DNA of 64,000 nt from Betaproteobacteria bacterium (GCA_028065725.1 JAPTVL010000173.1:248001-312000); one strand, 5' to 3'. Numbered from the stretch's first letter, positions 1 to 9,587 are shown. The notes: generated from the letters alone by a model not told the origin. Made by a program: numbers and translations.

Positions 1-811
1 AGATCGAGGCGCCGAGCACCGAGCCCCACAGCGCGATGTTCGCGCTCTTCGCCGAGGTGATGCGCTGGAACACGTCCTGCTGCGGAATCGAGCCGAGCAT
101 CATGGTCATCCAGGTGCCGAGGAAGGTCAGCCACAGCCAGGGATCGGGTGCCGGAAAGAAGTCCAGCTTGCCCGCGGCCGCGGCGTGGTCGATCACCGCC
201 GTGGCACCACCGCCGACTTTGCCGCTGACGGTCCAGGCGATGAACAGCAGGCCGCCCATCGACACCGCCATCTGCACGAAGTCGAGAATCGCCACCGAGA
301 ACATGCCGCCGAACACCGTGTAGGTCAGCACGATGGCGGCGCCGAGGATCATGCCGGCATTTTGCGACACGGCGCCGTCGGTGACGACGAAGAAGATCAG
401 GCCCAGCGCCTTGATCTGCGCCGCGACCCAGCCCAGGTAGGAGAGCACGATGCAGACCGTGGTGATGACCTCGACCGTGCGGTTGTAGCGCATGCGGTAG
501 AAGTCGCCCAAGGTGATGATGTTGAGCTTGTAGAGGTAGCGCGAGAAGATGATGCCGGCGATGATCAGGCACATCGAGGAGCCGAAGGGATCGGCGACCA
601 CGCCGCCCAGACCGTCCTTGACGAAGGTGGCGGAGACGCCGAACACCGCCTCGGCGCCGAACCAGGTGGCGAACACCGTGGCGGTGACCACCGGCAGCGG
701 CAAGCGGCGGCCGGCGACGGCGAAATCGCGCGCGTTATGTACGCGGGTGGCGGCGAACAGGCCGATGCCGACCGACACCATCAGGTAGAGAATGACAAAC
801 CAGAGCAGCAT
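1..811 (-). CDS. Sodium:solute symporter family protein (C-terminus cut by window edge)
   Basis: The minus-strand frame opens at ATG 811 and runs off the left edge, giving 270 codons of an integral membrane protein. It starts MLLWFVILYLMVSVGIGLFA and continues with many hydrophobic segments. The stretch ATWFGAEAVFGVSATFVKDG (near residue 45) and a later GSIPQQDVFQRITSAKSA are typical of the sodium:solute symporter (SSS) family, which couples Na+ entry to solute uptake. An in-frame TGA six codons upstream fixes the start within a short window; no good Shine-Dalgarno is seen. The substrate cannot be told from this part. ubiB lies downstream of its start on the same strand but is a separate unit (71-nt gap). 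Confidence 0.85.
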   Translation of the reverse strand, partial: MLLWFVILYLMVSVGIGLFAATRVHNARDFAVAGRRLPLPVVTATVFATWFGAEAVFGVSATFVKDGLGGVVADPFGSSMCLIIAGIIFSRYLYKLNIITLGDFYRMRYNRTVEVITTVCIVLSYLGWVAAQIKALGLIFFVVTDGAVSQNAGMILGAAIVLTYTVFGGMFSVAILDFVQMAVSMGGLLFIAWTVSGKVGGGATAVIDHAAAAGKLDFFPAPDPWLWLTFLGTWMTMMLGSIPQQDVFQRITSAKSANIALWGSVLGASI

Positions 812-882
812 GTCAGTGGCCAGTATTCAGGGACGGAGAGCGGAGTATAAATGCCGCGCAAAGCAGCGGCAAACCTGCGTCT

Positions 883-2418
883 TCAGGCGACGGCGAAGGC
901 CAGCGCGGCGGCGGCAACGGCGAAAGCCAGCCACAGCATCTGGCGCAGGGCGCGCACCTCGGCGGCGAGGTTTTCCAGTTCGGGACTGGGCGCCGGTGTG
1001 GCCGTCGCGGCCAGCGCTTGGTGCACCAGGCGCGGCAGCGCCGGCAGCATCCGCGCCCAGTGGGCGGCCTCGCGCTTCATGTTGTTCTCGAAGGCGGCCC
1101 AGCCCAGTTGCTCGCCCATCCAGCGTTCCAGGTAAGGCAGCGCGGTCTGCCACAGGTCGAGGTCGGGGTCGAGTTCGCGCCCCAAGCCCTCGACGTTGAG
1201 CAGGGTCTTCTGCAGCAGCACCAGTTGCGGCTGGATTTCGACGTTGAACTGGCGCGAAGTCTGGAACAGGCGTAGCAGCACGCGGCCGAGCGAGATTTCC
1301 TTCAGCGGTCGGTCGAAGAAGGGTTCGCAGACCGAGCGGATCGCCGCCTCGAACTCGTCGACCCGGGTCTCCTTCGGCGCCCAGCCGGACTCGATGTGGG
1401 CTTCGGCGACGCGCTTGTAGTCGCGCTTGAAGAAGGCCAGGAAATTCTGCGCCAGGTAGTTCTTGTCGATGTCGGAAAGCGTGCCGACGATGCCGAAGTC
1501 GAGCGCGATGTAGCGGCCCTTGCGCGGCCCTTCGGTGGCGACGAAGATGTTGCCGGGGTGCATGTCGGCATGGAAGAAGCCGTCGCGGAACACCTGGGTG
1601 AAGAAGATTTCGACCCCGGCGCGGGCCAGGCGCGGGATGTCCACGCCCTTTTCGCGCAGCGCATCGATCTGCGAAATCGTCGTGCCGTGCATGCGCTGCA
1701 TGACCATCACGCTGGTGCTGCACCAGTCCCAGTACACCTCGGGCAGCATCAGCAGTTCGGAGTTTTCGAAGTTGCGCCGCAGTTGCGAACAGTTGGCGGC
1801 TTCGCGCATCAGGTCGAGTTCGTAGTGCAGGTATTTGTCGAACTCGGCCACGACTTCGCGCGGCTTCAGGCGCCGGCCGTCGGCCCAGAGCGTTTCGAGC
1901 AGGCTGGCGGCGACCTGCAGTAGCGCGATGTCATGTTCGATCACCGGCAGGATGCCGGGGCGCAGGATTTTCACCGCGACTTCGCGGCCGTCCGGCAGCA
2001 CCGCAAAATGTACCTGCGCGACCGAGGCCGAGGCCACCGGTTCCCGATCGAAGGAGGCGAAGACCTGATCCACCGGCTTGCCGTAGGCCTTTTCCAGTTC
2101 GACCATGGCCAGCCCGGACGGGAAGGGCGGTACGCGATCCTGCAGCTTGGCCAGTTCGTCGGCGATGTCCAGCGGCAGGATGTCGCGCCGGGTCGACAGC
2201 AGCTGGCCGAACTTGACGAAAATCGGCCCCAGGTCTTCCAGCGCCTGGCGCAGGCGCACGGCGCGTGGGGCAGAGAGGTCGCGCCAGAACATCAGGCGCT
2301 GCGCGGCAAACAGCAGGCGGGTGCGCAAGCCGGGTTCGATCTCGTGCTCGAGCACGAGGCTGTCGAGCCCGTAGAGGTAAGCGACACGGGCGATACGGAT
2401 CAGGCGGAAGATGCGCAC
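883..2418 (-). CDS. ubiB: UbiB, ubiquinone biosynthesis atypical kinase-like protein
   Basis: 511 residues, close to the usual UbiB length (about 540). UbiB proteins are ABC1/ADCK-family ATPases needed for ubiquinone synthesis, attached to the inner membrane. The family's KxGQ signature appears as [16 protein letters not shown], followed by the nucleotide-binding region VAVKILRPG and the metal-binding ALDFGIVG. The extreme C-terminus is a hydrophobic tail ([17 protein letters not shown]), matching the family's C-terminal membrane anchor. It is divergent from argS, with 93 bp between the two starts. The accessory ubiquinone factor UbiK is also in the window (16.1 kb) but is not linked. Confidence 0.95.
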   Translation of the reverse strand: MRIFRLIRIARVAYLYGLDSLVLEHEIEPGLRTRLLFAAQRLMFWRDLSAPRAVRLRQALEDLGPIFVKFGQLLSTRRDILPLDIADELAKLQDRVPPFPSGLAMVELEKAYGKPVDQVFASFDREPVASASVAQVHFAVLPDGREVAVKILRPGILPVIEHDIALLQVAASLLETLWADGRRLKPREVVAEFDKYLHYELDLMREAANCSQLRRNFENSELLMLPEVYWDWCSTSVMVMQRMHGTTISQIDALREKGVDIPRLARAGVEIFFTQVFRDGFFHADMHPGNIFVATEGPRKGRYIALDFGIVGTLSDIDKNYLAQNFLAFFKRDYKRVAEAHIESGWAPKETRVDEFEAAIRSVCEPFFDRPLKEISLGRVLLRLFQTSRQFNVEIQPQLVLLQKTLLNVEGLGRELDPDLDLWQTALPYLERWMGEQLGWAAFENNMKREAAHWARMLPALPRLVHQALAATATPAPSPELENLAAEVRALRQMLWLAFAVAAAALAFAVA

Positions 2419-2511
2419 AGGGGGCTGGGGCGGACGTTAAACGCAAAGTATAATTCACGGTTCATGGGAAACAGCCCGGAAGACCCCGAAAGACCTCGCG
2501 TACTCTCGTAT

Positions 2512-4278
2512 ATGACAGCCCCCAGCGCCCCCCCCCGCATTGCCTTCGACGTCCGCCAGCATCTCACCGGCCTGCTGCGCAAGGCACTGGCCAGCGTCGC
2601 CCCGGAGCAAAGCCTGGCCGAAATCATTCTTGAACGCCCCAAGCAAGCCAGTCATGGTGATTTCGCCAGCAATCTGGCGCTGCAGCTGGCACGCGAGCTG
2701 AAAACCAGTCCGCGCCAGATCGCCGAACGCCTGGTGCGCGAACTGCCGCCCTCGCCGTACGTGACCAAGGCGGAGATCGCCGGCGCCGGCTTCATCAATT
2801 TCACGCTGACCGCTGCGGCGCGGACTGCCGTGGTCGGCGCCGTGCTTGCCGCCGGCCCTGGCTTCGGTCGCGGCGCGGCGAAGAACGGCCGCACCGCGCG
2901 CCGCCTGCAGGTCGAGTTCGTCTCGGCCAACCCCACCGGTCCGTTGCACGTCGGCCACGGCCGCGGCGCCGCCTACGGCGCCAGCCTGGCCTCGCTGCTG
3001 GCCTTCGCCGGCTTCGAGGTGACGCGCGAGTATTACGTCAACGACGCCGGCCGCCAGATGGACATCCTCGCCGTCTCGGCCTGGCTGCGCTATCTGGAGC
3101 TGTTCGACGAGCCGGTGCCGTTTCCGCCCAACGCCTACCAGGGCGGCTATGTGCATGAGATGGCGGAACAGATCAAACAGGCGCACGGCGATCGCTACGT
3201 GCATCCGGCCGAAGCCGTGCTGGCCTGCCTGCCGGAAACCGAAGACGCCGAAGTTCGCCTCGACGGCCTGATCCTCGCCGGCAAGGATCTGCTCGGCGAG
3301 GACTGGGCCTACGTGCACAGCCACGTACTGTCCGAGCAACTCGCCGATTGTCGCGCCGACCTCGAGGAATTCGGCGTGCATTTCGACGTCTGGTTTTCCG
3401 AGCGCAGTCTCTACGACACCGGCATGGTGGCGCGCGCCGTCGCGGCGCTGGAAAAGTCCGGCCACATTTACACGCAGGACGGCGCCAAGTGGTTCCAGTC
3501 GACCGCCTTCGGCGACGAGAAGGACCGCGTCGTGCAGCGCGACAACGGCATCTACACCTACTTCGCCTCCGACATCGCCTACCACCTGAACAAGTTCGAG
3601 CGCGGCTTTGACAAGGTGATCGACGTCTGGGGTGCCGACCACCACGGCTACATCCCGCGCGTCAAGGGCGCGCTGAGTGCGTCGGGCGCCAACGCCGAGC
3701 GCCTCGACGTGACCCTGGTGCAGTTCGTCAGCCTGTTCCGCGACGGGCAGAAGGTTTCGATGTCCACCCGCTCCGGCGACTACGTGACGCTGCGCCAGTT
3801 GCGCGAGGAAGTCGGCAACGACGCCTGCCGCTTCTTCTACATGCTGCGCAAATGCGACCAGGCGCTGGACTTCGACCTCGACCTGGCCAAGTCGCAGAGC
3901 AACGACAACCCGGTGTATTACGTGCAGTACGCCCATGCCCGCATCTGCTCGGTGCTGGCACAGTGGGACGGTGACCAGGCAGCGCTGGCCGCGGCGGACC
4001 TGACGCCGCTGCAGCACGAGCGCGAATTCGCGCTGTGCGCACGACTGGCCGAATTCCCCGAACTGATCCAGATCGCGGCGCGCGACTATGCGCCGCATGC
4101 GCTGGCCTTCTATCTCAAGGACCTGGCCGGCGATTTCCACAGCTGGTACAACGCCGAGCGCGTGCTGGTCGACGACACGGCGACCCGCACTGCGCGCCTG
4201 GCGCTGGCCCTGGCGACGCGGCAGGTGCTGCAGAACGGACTTTCCCTGCTGGGCGTTTCGCAACCGGTGAGCATGTGA
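2512..4278 (+). CDS. argS: Arginyl-tRNA synthetase
   Basis: About 588 residues, a class I aminoacyl-tRNA synthetase that charges tRNA-Arg in the cytoplasm. The HIGH signature is present as NPTGPLHVGHGRG, and the KMSK-equivalent region as GQKVSMSTRSGDYVTL. The N-terminal additional domain (ASNLALQLARELKTSPRQIA) and the C-terminal anticodon-binding all-helical domain are both present. I chose ATG 2512; an in-frame ATG at 2464 would add 16 residues without family support. The frame stays open further upstream through antisense ubiB sequence, which is not part of the gene. The SPOR gene follows 2 nt after the stop. Confidence 0.96.
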   Translation: MTAPSAPPRIAFDVRQHLTGLLRKALASVAPEQSLAEIILERPKQASHGDFASNLALQLARELKTSPRQIAERLVRELPPSPYVTKAEIAGAGFINFTLTAAARTAVVGAVLAAGPGFGRGAAKNGRTARRLQVEFVSANPTGPLHVGHGRGAAYGASLASLLAFAGFEVTREYYVNDAGRQMDILAVSAWLRYLELFDEPVPFPPNAYQGGYVHEMAEQIKQAHGDRYVHPAEAVLACLPETEDAEVRLDGLILAGKDLLGEDWAYVHSHVLSEQLADCRADLEEFGVHFDVWFSERSLYDTGMVARAVAALEKSGHIYTQDGAKWFQSTAFGDEKDRVVQRDNGIYTYFASDIAYHLNKFERGFDKVIDVWGADHHGYIPRVKGALSASGANAERLDVTLVQFVSLFRDGQKVSMSTRSGDYVTLRQLREEVGNDACRFFYMLRKCDQALDFDLDLAKSQSNDNPVYYVQYAHARICSVLAQWDGDQAALAAADLTPLQHEREFALCARLAEFPELIQIAARDYAPHALAFYLKDLAGDFHSWYNAERVLVDDTATRTARLALALATRQVLQNGLSLLGVSQPVSM

Positions 4279-4280
4279 CC

Positions 4281-4937
4281 ATGAGTAAATTCGGCAAATT
4301 CGACAGGAATTCCGACAAGGGCGCGCGCGGCGCATCGAGACCGCAGGTGTCGCTGAAGAAGAGCGGCGGCGGCACGCTGCTCGGCGTGTTCATTGGCCTC
4401 GTGATCGGCGTCCTGCTTTCCTTCGGCGTGGTCTGGCTGCTCAACAAGTCCCCACTGCCCTTCCAGAACAAGTACGAAGGCGCGCCCAGGGAACGCCCGG
4501 CCACGCCTGGCGGTGCCGCCACCGCGCCGCAGACGCCGGCCGCGCTGCCCGGCAAGCCCGGCGACAAGGCGACCGAGCGTCAGCGTTTCGACTTCTACAA
4601 CATTCTCGAAGGCAAGCAGCCGGCCGTGCCCGCCGCGCCCGCAGCGACGCCGGCACCGGCGACTGGGGCACCCGCCGCCGAGGCCAGGCCGGCAGCGGTG
4701 GAAGTCTTTTTCCTCCAGGTCGGTTCCTTCCAGAAAGCCGCAGACGCCGATAACCTGAAGGCCAAGCTGGCGCTGACCGGGCTCGATGCGACGGTGCAGG
4801 AAGTCAACATTCCCGAAAAGGGAAGCATGCACCGCGTGCGTGTCGGTCCTTTTCGCGGTACCGATGAAATGAACCGGGCACGTGCGCTGTTGTCGCAGAG
4901 CGGCGTGCAGGGCACCGTCATCAAGCAGAAGGAGTAG
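4281..4937 (+). CDS. SPOR-domain membrane protein (FtsN/DedD-like)
   Basis: 218 residues. A short cytoplasmic N-terminus (MSKFGKFDRNSDKG) is followed by one membrane segment at about residues 33-54 (LLGVFIGLVIGVLLSFGVVW), a Pro/Ala-rich periplasmic linker and a C-terminal SPOR domain (FFLQVGSFQKAADADNLKAK through VRVGPFRG). SPOR domains bind denuded peptidoglycan glycan strands at division sites, so a role at the septum or in envelope maintenance is likely. A SPOR gene between argS and dsbA is a common betaproteobacterial arrangement. The ATG is 2 nt past the argS stop, so the two are probably co-transcribed. Confidence 0.9.
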   Translation: MSKFGKFDRNSDKGARGASRPQVSLKKSGGGTLLGVFIGLVIGVLLSFGVVWLLNKSPLPFQNKYEGAPRERPATPGGAATAPQTPAALPGKPGDKATERQRFDFYNILEGKQPAVPAAPAATPAPATGAPAAEARPAAVEVFFLQVGSFQKAADADNLKAKLALTGLDATVQEVNIPEKGSMHRVRVGPFRGTDEMNRARALLSQSGVQGTVIKQKE

Positions 4938-4939
4938 CG

Positions 4940-5572
4940 ATGAGGGCATGGCGCGGACTTGTGGCGGTGCTGGCGACGCTGTGCCTGGCGACCGGCGCCG
5001 GCGCGGCGGACTTGCAGGAAGGGCGTGATTTCCGCGAGCTGAATCCGCCGCTGGCTCCCGACAAGACCCGGATCGAAGTCACCGAGTTCTTCTGGTACGG
5101 CTGCCCGCACTGCTTCGATTTCGAGCACATCCTCGCGCCCTGGGCCGCCAAGCTGCCGACCGATGTCAGCTTCCGTCGCGTACCGGCCATCTTCCCCAAC
5201 AACAAATGGGCGCCGGGCGCAAAGCTCTACTACACGCTGGAAGCCATGAACCTGGTGGAGAAGATGCATGCCCAGGTGTTCAACGCGATTCACGTCGAGC
5301 GCAAGCGCCTCGATGATGAAAAGGTCCTGTTCGCCTGGGTGGCGAGCAAGGGCGTCGACGAGAAGAAATTCAGCGAAGCCTGGTCTTCCTTCGGCGTGCA
5401 AAGTCGCGTCCAGCAGGCGCGGGAACTGACGCTCGCCGCCAGGCTGACGGGCGTTCCGGCGGTCGTGGTGCATGGTCGTTACGAGGCGATCACGCCGGGC
5501 AGCTACGGCGAGCTGATCGCGCGGATCGATCAGCTGGTCGCGCGCGTGCGCGCCGAAGCGGGCCGCAAGTAG
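4940..5572 (+). CDS. dsbA: Thiol:disulfide interchange protein DsbA
   Basis: 210 residues with a signal peptide ending near residue 22 (ATGAGA/A). It is a periplasmic thioredoxin-fold oxidase that puts disulfides into exported proteins; DsbB normally reoxidises it. The active site is C55-P-H-C58 (FFWYGCPHC), the classic DsbA dipeptide, and the cis-proline loop is GVPAVVV near residue 172. It begins 2 nt after the SPOR gene stop, so argS-SPOR-dsbA look like one unit. The many c-type cytochromes in this window also need periplasmic thiol handling, but that link is only general. Confidence 0.95.
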   Translation: MRAWRGLVAVLATLCLATGAGAADLQEGRDFRELNPPLAPDKTRIEVTEFFWYGCPHCFDFEHILAPWAAKLPTDVSFRRVPAIFPNNKWAPGAKLYYTLEAMNLVEKMHAQVFNAIHVERKRLDDEKVLFAWVASKGVDEKKFSEAWSSFGVQSRVQQARELTLAARLTGVPAVVVHGRYEAITPGSYGELIARIDQLVARVRAEAGRK

Positions 5573-5579
5573 TCGCCCG

Positions 5580-6341
5580 GTGCGGGTCTTCATCACCGGC
5601 GCATCGAGTGGTATCGGCGCGGCGCTGGCGCGCCACTATGCCGCGACGGGCGTCACGCTGGGTCTGGCGGCGCGGCGCCGGGACCGACTTCTGCAACTGG
5701 CCGCGGAAATCCCGGGCAGCCACGTCTGCTACGCGCTGGATGTCGGCGATGCGACGGCATTGCAAACCGCAGCGGCCGATTTCATCGCCCACCACGGCTG
5801 CCCCGACATCGTGATTGCCAATGCCGGCGTTTCGGTCGGCACCCTGGGCGACGATGCCAGCGACCTGGCGGTGCTCGATCGCGTGTTCCGCACCAATGTC
5901 ACCGGCATGGCGCAGACCCTGCAGCCCTTCATCGCCGCGATGAAGGCGCGCGGCAGCGGCCGCCTGGTCGGCATCGCCTCGGTGGCCGGTATCCGCGGCC
6001 TGCCGGGGGCGGGCGCCTACTCGGCGTCGAAGGCCGCCGCCATCGCCTGGCTCGAGGCCCTGCGCGTGGAACTGCGCGGTAGTGGCATCAAGGTGGTCAC
6101 CATCGCGCCGGGCTACATCGCGACACCGATGACGGCGGTGAATACCTACCCGATGCCCTTCCTGCTGCCGGCCGACCAAGCCGCACGCCGCTTCGCCGTC
6201 GCCATCGAACGCGGCACCAGCTATACGGTGATCCCCTGGCAGATGGGCGTGGTGGCGAAACTGCTGCGTCTGCTGCCCAATCCCCTGTTCGATGCCGTCT
6301 TCGCCCGCGCCGGCAGGAAGCCGCGCGGCCTCGACTTGTGA
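5580..6341 (+). CDS. Short-chain dehydrogenase/reductase (SDR)
   Basis: 253 residues starting at GTG 5580, 7 nt after dsbA. The classical SDR layout is clear: the cofactor-binding motif TGASSGIG at residues 6-13, NAG (VIANAGVSVG), the catalytic Ser within GIASVAGIRG, and YSASK (YxxxK, GAYSASKAAA). The C-terminus ends with a hydrophobic and basic stretch resembling membrane-associated SDRs (LLRLLPNPLFDAVFARAGRK). The substrate is unknown. The stop overlaps the next ATG by one base, so the pair is translationally coupled. Confidence 0.9.
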   Translation: MRVFITGASSGIGAALARHYAATGVTLGLAARRRDRLLQLAAEIPGSHVCYALDVGDATALQTAAADFIAHHGCPDIVIANAGVSVGTLGDDASDLAVLDRVFRTNVTGMAQTLQPFIAAMKARGSGRLVGIASVAGIRGLPGAGAYSASKAAAIAWLEALRVELRGSGIKVVTIAPGYIATPMTAVNTYPMPFLLPADQAARRFAVAIERGTSYTVIPWQMGVVAKLLRLLPNPLFDAVFARAGRKPRGLDL

Positions 6342-7135
6342 TGTCATTGCTCGATGCACTCGGGCGCGAGCACTTGCCGTTCGACGGCACGCCGCGCATC
6401 GTCAGCCTGGTGCCGAGCCTGACCGAGCTGGTCTGCGATCTGGGACTCGCCGCCTGCCTGGTCGGCCGCACCGGCTTTTGCGTGCATCCGCGCGAGGTGC
6501 TGCGCCGTGTGCCCAAGGTGGGCGGCACCAAGGACGTCAAGCTCGACCTGCTGCGGCAACTGGCGCCGACCCACGTCATCGCCGACATCGACGAAAACCG
6601 GCGCGAGGCGGTGGAGTCGATCATGGAATTCGTGCCGCATGTCGTCGTCGTGCATCCGCGGACCGTGGATGACAATCTGGGTTTGTATGCGTTGCTCGGC
6701 GGCATCTTCAGTCGCGAGCGTGAAGCGGCACGACTCGCCGCGGAGTTTGCCGCTGCGCGCAGTGAGCTCGCCGCCGTGAGCGCCGCATTGCCGCGCGAGG
6801 CCGTGCTCTATCCGATCTGGCGCGAACCCTGGATGACTGTCGGGCGCGACACCTATATTTCGTCCATGCTCGCCGCGGCGGGCTGGGACACGCTGCCGGC
6901 TGCGGCGGCAGACCGTTACCCGGAATTTGCCTGGGATGCGGCCTGGCTGACGAAGGCCGCGCGCGTGCTGCTGCCTTCCGAGCCCTATGCCTTCACGGCG
7001 CGTGACGAGGCCGAAGTTGCCGTGCTGGCGAAGTGTCCCGTCAGCCGCATCGACGGTGAGATGGTGTCCTGGTACGGCAGTCGCGCGATCCTCGGCTTGC
7101 GCTATCTGGCCGAACTGCGACGCCGGTCCTGCTGA
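6341..7135 (+). CDS. BtuF/TroA-like helical-backbone metal or cobalamin receptor, no signal peptide
   Basis: 264 residues from ATG 6341 (a GTG at 6338 is a weaker choice). The fold is that of periplasmic cobalamin/haem/iron receptors: PRIVSLVPSLTELVCDLGL at the start and VGRTGFCVHP after it, matching the BtuF family. No signal peptide is visible, unlike true ABC binding proteins, and no permease or ATPase lies nearby. It may therefore be a cytoplasmic member of the family with an unknown ligand. It overlaps the SDR stop by one base. Confidence 0.75.
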   Translation: MSLLDALGREHLPFDGTPRIVSLVPSLTELVCDLGLAACLVGRTGFCVHPREVLRRVPKVGGTKDVKLDLLRQLAPTHVIADIDENRREAVESIMEFVPHVVVVHPRTVDDNLGLYALLGGIFSREREAARLAAEFAAARSELAAVSAALPREAVLYPIWREPWMTVGRDTYISSMLAAAGWDTLPAAAADRYPEFAWDAAWLTKAARVLLPSEPYAFTARDEAEVAVLAKCPVSRIDGEMVSWYGSRAILGLRYLAELRRRSC

Positions 7136-7166
7136 GCGCCGTCCCGTCAGCGCCGACTCCCGGCTT

Positions 7167-7886
7167 TCAGCGCCCCGGCAGTTCCCGTCCGCGCAGATCG
7201 AACAGCAACACCTCTGAGTCGGCGCCGCCCTCGAACGCCAGTGTGCCCGCGTCGCGCACGCGTGCGCCGTCGCCGGCCTGCATGACGGTGCCGTTGACCT
7301 GCAACGCGCCGCGCGCGACATGGACGTAGGCGTAGCGTCCTGCTGTGACCTTGAACTCGGCGCGCTCGACGCCGTCGAACAGGCCCGCATACACCCGCGC
7401 ATCCTGATACACGCCGAGCGCGCCGTCCTCGGCCTCGGGAGAGATGATCAGGCGCAGGTGGCCGCGTTTGTCCGCCGCGGTGAAATTCTTCTGCTGGTAA
7501 CGCGGCGCGACGCGCAGGCGATCGGGCACGATCCAGATCTGCAGGAAGTGCACGCCTTCCTCGCGCGAGGGGTTGAACTCGCTGTGGGTGATGCCGCTGC
7601 CGGCGCTCATCATCTGCACTTCGCCGGGACGGATCACCGAGCCGGTGCCCATCGAATCCTTGTGCTCCAGCGCGCCTTCCAGCACGTAGGAGAAGATCTC
7701 CATGTCGCGGTGCGGATGGGTGCCGAAGCCCATGCCGGGCTCGACGCGATCGTCGTTGATCACCAGCAGGTCGGAAAAGCCGACCTGCTGCGGATCGTGA
7801 TAGTGGCCGAAGGAAAAGGTGTGGCGCGAATCGAGCCAGCCGAAGTTGGCGACGCCGCGCTCGGCGGCCCTGCGCAGTTCGAGCAT
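7167..7886 (-). CDS. Pirin family protein
   Basis: 239 residues with the bicupin pirin fold. The metal-site histidines are in DSRHTFSFGHYHDP and GFGTHPHRDMEIFSYVLEGALEHKD, and the glutamate of the N-terminal cupin is in MMSAGSGITHSEFN. Bacterial pirins include quercetinases and redox-responsive proteins. The start is the second of two nearby ATGs because AAGGGG lies 6 nt before it but directly abuts the first (7892). It lies 26 nt behind the flavodoxin-like reductase on the same strand, forming a two-gene unit next to a divergent LysR regulator, an arrangement suggesting a response to quinones or aromatic electrophiles. Confidence 0.9.
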   Translation of the reverse strand: MLELRRAAERGVANFGWLDSRHTFSFGHYHDPQQVGFSDLLVINDDRVEPGMGFGTHPHRDMEIFSYVLEGALEHKDSMGTGSVIRPGEVQMMSAGSGITHSEFNPSREEGVHFLQIWIVPDRLRVAPRYQQKNFTAADKRGHLRLIISPEAEDGALGVYQDARVYAGLFDGVERAEFKVTAGRYAYVHVARGALQVNGTVMQAGDGARVRDAGTLAFEGGADSEVLLFDLRGRELPGR

Positions 7887-7912
7887 GTTCATCCCCTTCG
7901 GTCGTTGCGACT

Positions 7913-8488
7913 TCAGCGGTTCCAGCGTGCCGCGGTTTCCGCTACGCGGACGCCGAACAGGCGCGCGGTTTCCAGGTCGCCGGGCAGCGGACCTTCCTCG
8001 GGGCTGGCATCGGATGGGGATTGCGCCATGGCGCCGGCGAAGGAGCCGAGCCAGTTCACGTCGTTGCGCGTGGCGGCCTTGGTGTTGGCCGGCATCATGC
8101 CGGTGCCGACCCAGACCATGCCCTGCTGCATCGCCAGGGTGATCATGTAGTGCAGCGTCGACAGCTTGTCGCCGTTCATCGAGGCCGAGTTGGTGAAGCC
8201 GGCGGCGACCTTGTTCTTCCACTTCGAGCCGAACCAGGGCTTGGAACTGGCATCGGCGAAGCGCTTGAACTGCCACGAAGGACCGCCCATGTAGGTCGGG
8301 CTGCCGAACACGATGGCGTCCGCCTGCTCCAGTTTTTCCCAGCTACCCTCGGGCAACTGGCCTTCCGCATTGATTTCGAGCAGCTCGGCGCTGGCGCCGG
8401 CGACGCCGGCGGCGCCCTTCTGTACGGCCTCGGCCTGCTTGCGGGTGTGGCCGTAGCCACTGTGATAAACAACGACGGTGTGGGACAT
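7913..8488 (-). CDS. Flavodoxin-like NAD(P)H:quinone reductase / FMN reductase (WrbA-like)
   Basis: 191 residues of flavodoxin fold. The FMN phosphate loop is YHSGYGHTRKQAEAV near the N-terminus, the second flavin loop is FGSPTYMGGPSWQFKRF, and the third contacts are near GFTNSASMNGDK. WrbA-type enzymes reduce quinones by two electrons and avoid semiquinone formation. It is first in a two-gene unit with the pirin gene and faces the LysR gene across 185 bp. Its exact electron acceptor is an inference from the family. Confidence 0.88.
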   Translation of the reverse strand: MSHTVVVYHSGYGHTRKQAEAVQKGAAGVAGASAELLEINAEGQLPEGSWEKLEQADAIVFGSPTYMGGPSWQFKRFADASSKPWFGSKWKNKVAAGFTNSASMNGDKLSTLHYMITLAMQQGMVWVGTGMMPANTKAATRNDVNWLGSFAGAMAQSPSDASPEEGPLPGDLETARLFGVRVAETAARWNR

Positions 8489-8673
8489 GGATATTTCCTC
8501 CGGTTGAGATGTTCGATATTGATGATGATAAATGCTAGAATTCTCTTGAGCAAGCGCTGAATAATCTTGAGTGTGATTGTCAAGTAAGGCAAAGTATCAG
8601 GCATTACAAGGTTGTTATGCGTGATATTTTCTGTAATCTATGATCGAAATAATCGAATATAAAACTCCGTCCC
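8489..8673. promoter_or_regulatory. Divergent control region between WrbA-like/pirin unit and LysR gene
   Basis: An AT-rich 185-bp spacer in otherwise GC-rich DNA. It holds an inverted repeat CTTGA-N9-TCAAG at 8566-8584, which fits the T-N11-A form of LysR operators, and a shorter CTTGAGCAAG at 8544-8553. Binding by the adjacent LysR protein is an inference from position and symmetry. Confidence 0.45.
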
Positions 8674-9570
8674 ATGCTCAAGCTGACGCTCGACGCGATT
8701 GAAATCATCGACGCCATAGCCCGCGGCGGCTCCTTTGCCGCGGCGGCGGAGGTGCTGCACAAGGTGCCCTCGACGATTTCCTACACGGTGGCCAAGCTGG
8801 AAGAGCAACTCGGCTTCCCGCTCTTCGTCCGCCGCGGGCCGCGCGTCACGCTGACCGCGGCCGGTCGCGAGCTGCTGGACGAAGGTCGCTGGCTGCTGCG
8901 CTCGGCCGCCGACCTCGAATCGCGCCTGCGCCGCATCGCCACCGGCTACGAGTCGGAACTGCGCTTGGTGCATGACTCGCTGCTGCCGATCTCCGCCCTG
9001 GTCGAGGACATCCGCGCCTTCGAGGCGCTGGGCTGCGGCACGCGTCTGCGCATCAGCAGCGAAGTCATGACCGGCAGTTGGGAGGCGCTGCGCGAAGGCC
9101 GCGCCGACCTGGTGCTGGCGGTCGGCGATCCACCCGCCGGCTTCGCGCAGCAGGCCAAACGCCTGCGCGACATCGAGTTCATCTTCTGCGTCGCGCCGCA
9201 GCACCCGCTGGCACGCGTCGACCGCCCGCTGAGCGCTGACGATTTTATAGCGCACACGGCGATCGTCGTTGCCGACAGCGCGCGCCTGCTGCCCGCGCGC
9301 TCGATCGGCGTGCTGCCCGGGCAGTCGCGCATTACCGTGGCGAACATCGAGGCCAAGATCGCGCTGCAGATCGCCGGCCTGGGTTACGGCTTCCTGCCGC
9401 GCTGCCGCATCGACGCCGCGCTGACCCGGCGCGAACTGGTCGCCCGCGAGGTGGCCGAAGTGCGCGCCAACGAACCGCTGTGGCTGGCCTGGAGCCTCGA
9501 CGGCGAAGGCGAGGCGCAGAAGTGGTGGCGGGCGCGGCTGCAGGCGCCGGGTGCGCTTGGCGCGCCGTAG
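8674..9570 (+). CDS. LysR-family transcriptional regulator
   Basis: 298 residues. The N-terminal winged helix-turn-helix is clear (IIDAIARGGSFAAAAEVLHK then PSTISYTVAKLEEQLGFPLF), followed by the effector-binding domain. Its sequence resembles regulators of the YhaJ type, which in E. coli sit next to a pirin-like gene. Divergence from the reductase/pirin pair suggests that it controls them in response to an aromatic or quinone-like ligand (inference). Confidence 0.9.
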   Translation: MLKLTLDAIEIIDAIARGGSFAAAAEVLHKVPSTISYTVAKLEEQLGFPLFVRRGPRVTLTAAGRELLDEGRWLLRSAADLESRLRRIATGYESELRLVHDSLLPISALVEDIRAFEALGCGTRLRISSEVMTGSWEALREGRADLVLAVGDPPAGFAQQAKRLRDIEFIFCVAPQHPLARVDRPLSADDFIAHTAIVVADSARLLPARSIGVLPGQSRITVANIEAKIALQIAGLGYGFLPRCRIDAALTRRELVAREVAEVRANEPLWLAWSLDGEGEAQKWWRARLQAPGALGAP

Positions 9571-9587
9571 CGCCAGGGCTGACTTTC

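Noticed and set aside
2455..4335. A 626-codon minus-strand frame opposite argS
   Set aside because: Antisense to a complete argS with intact signatures; the composition is that of a shadow frame.
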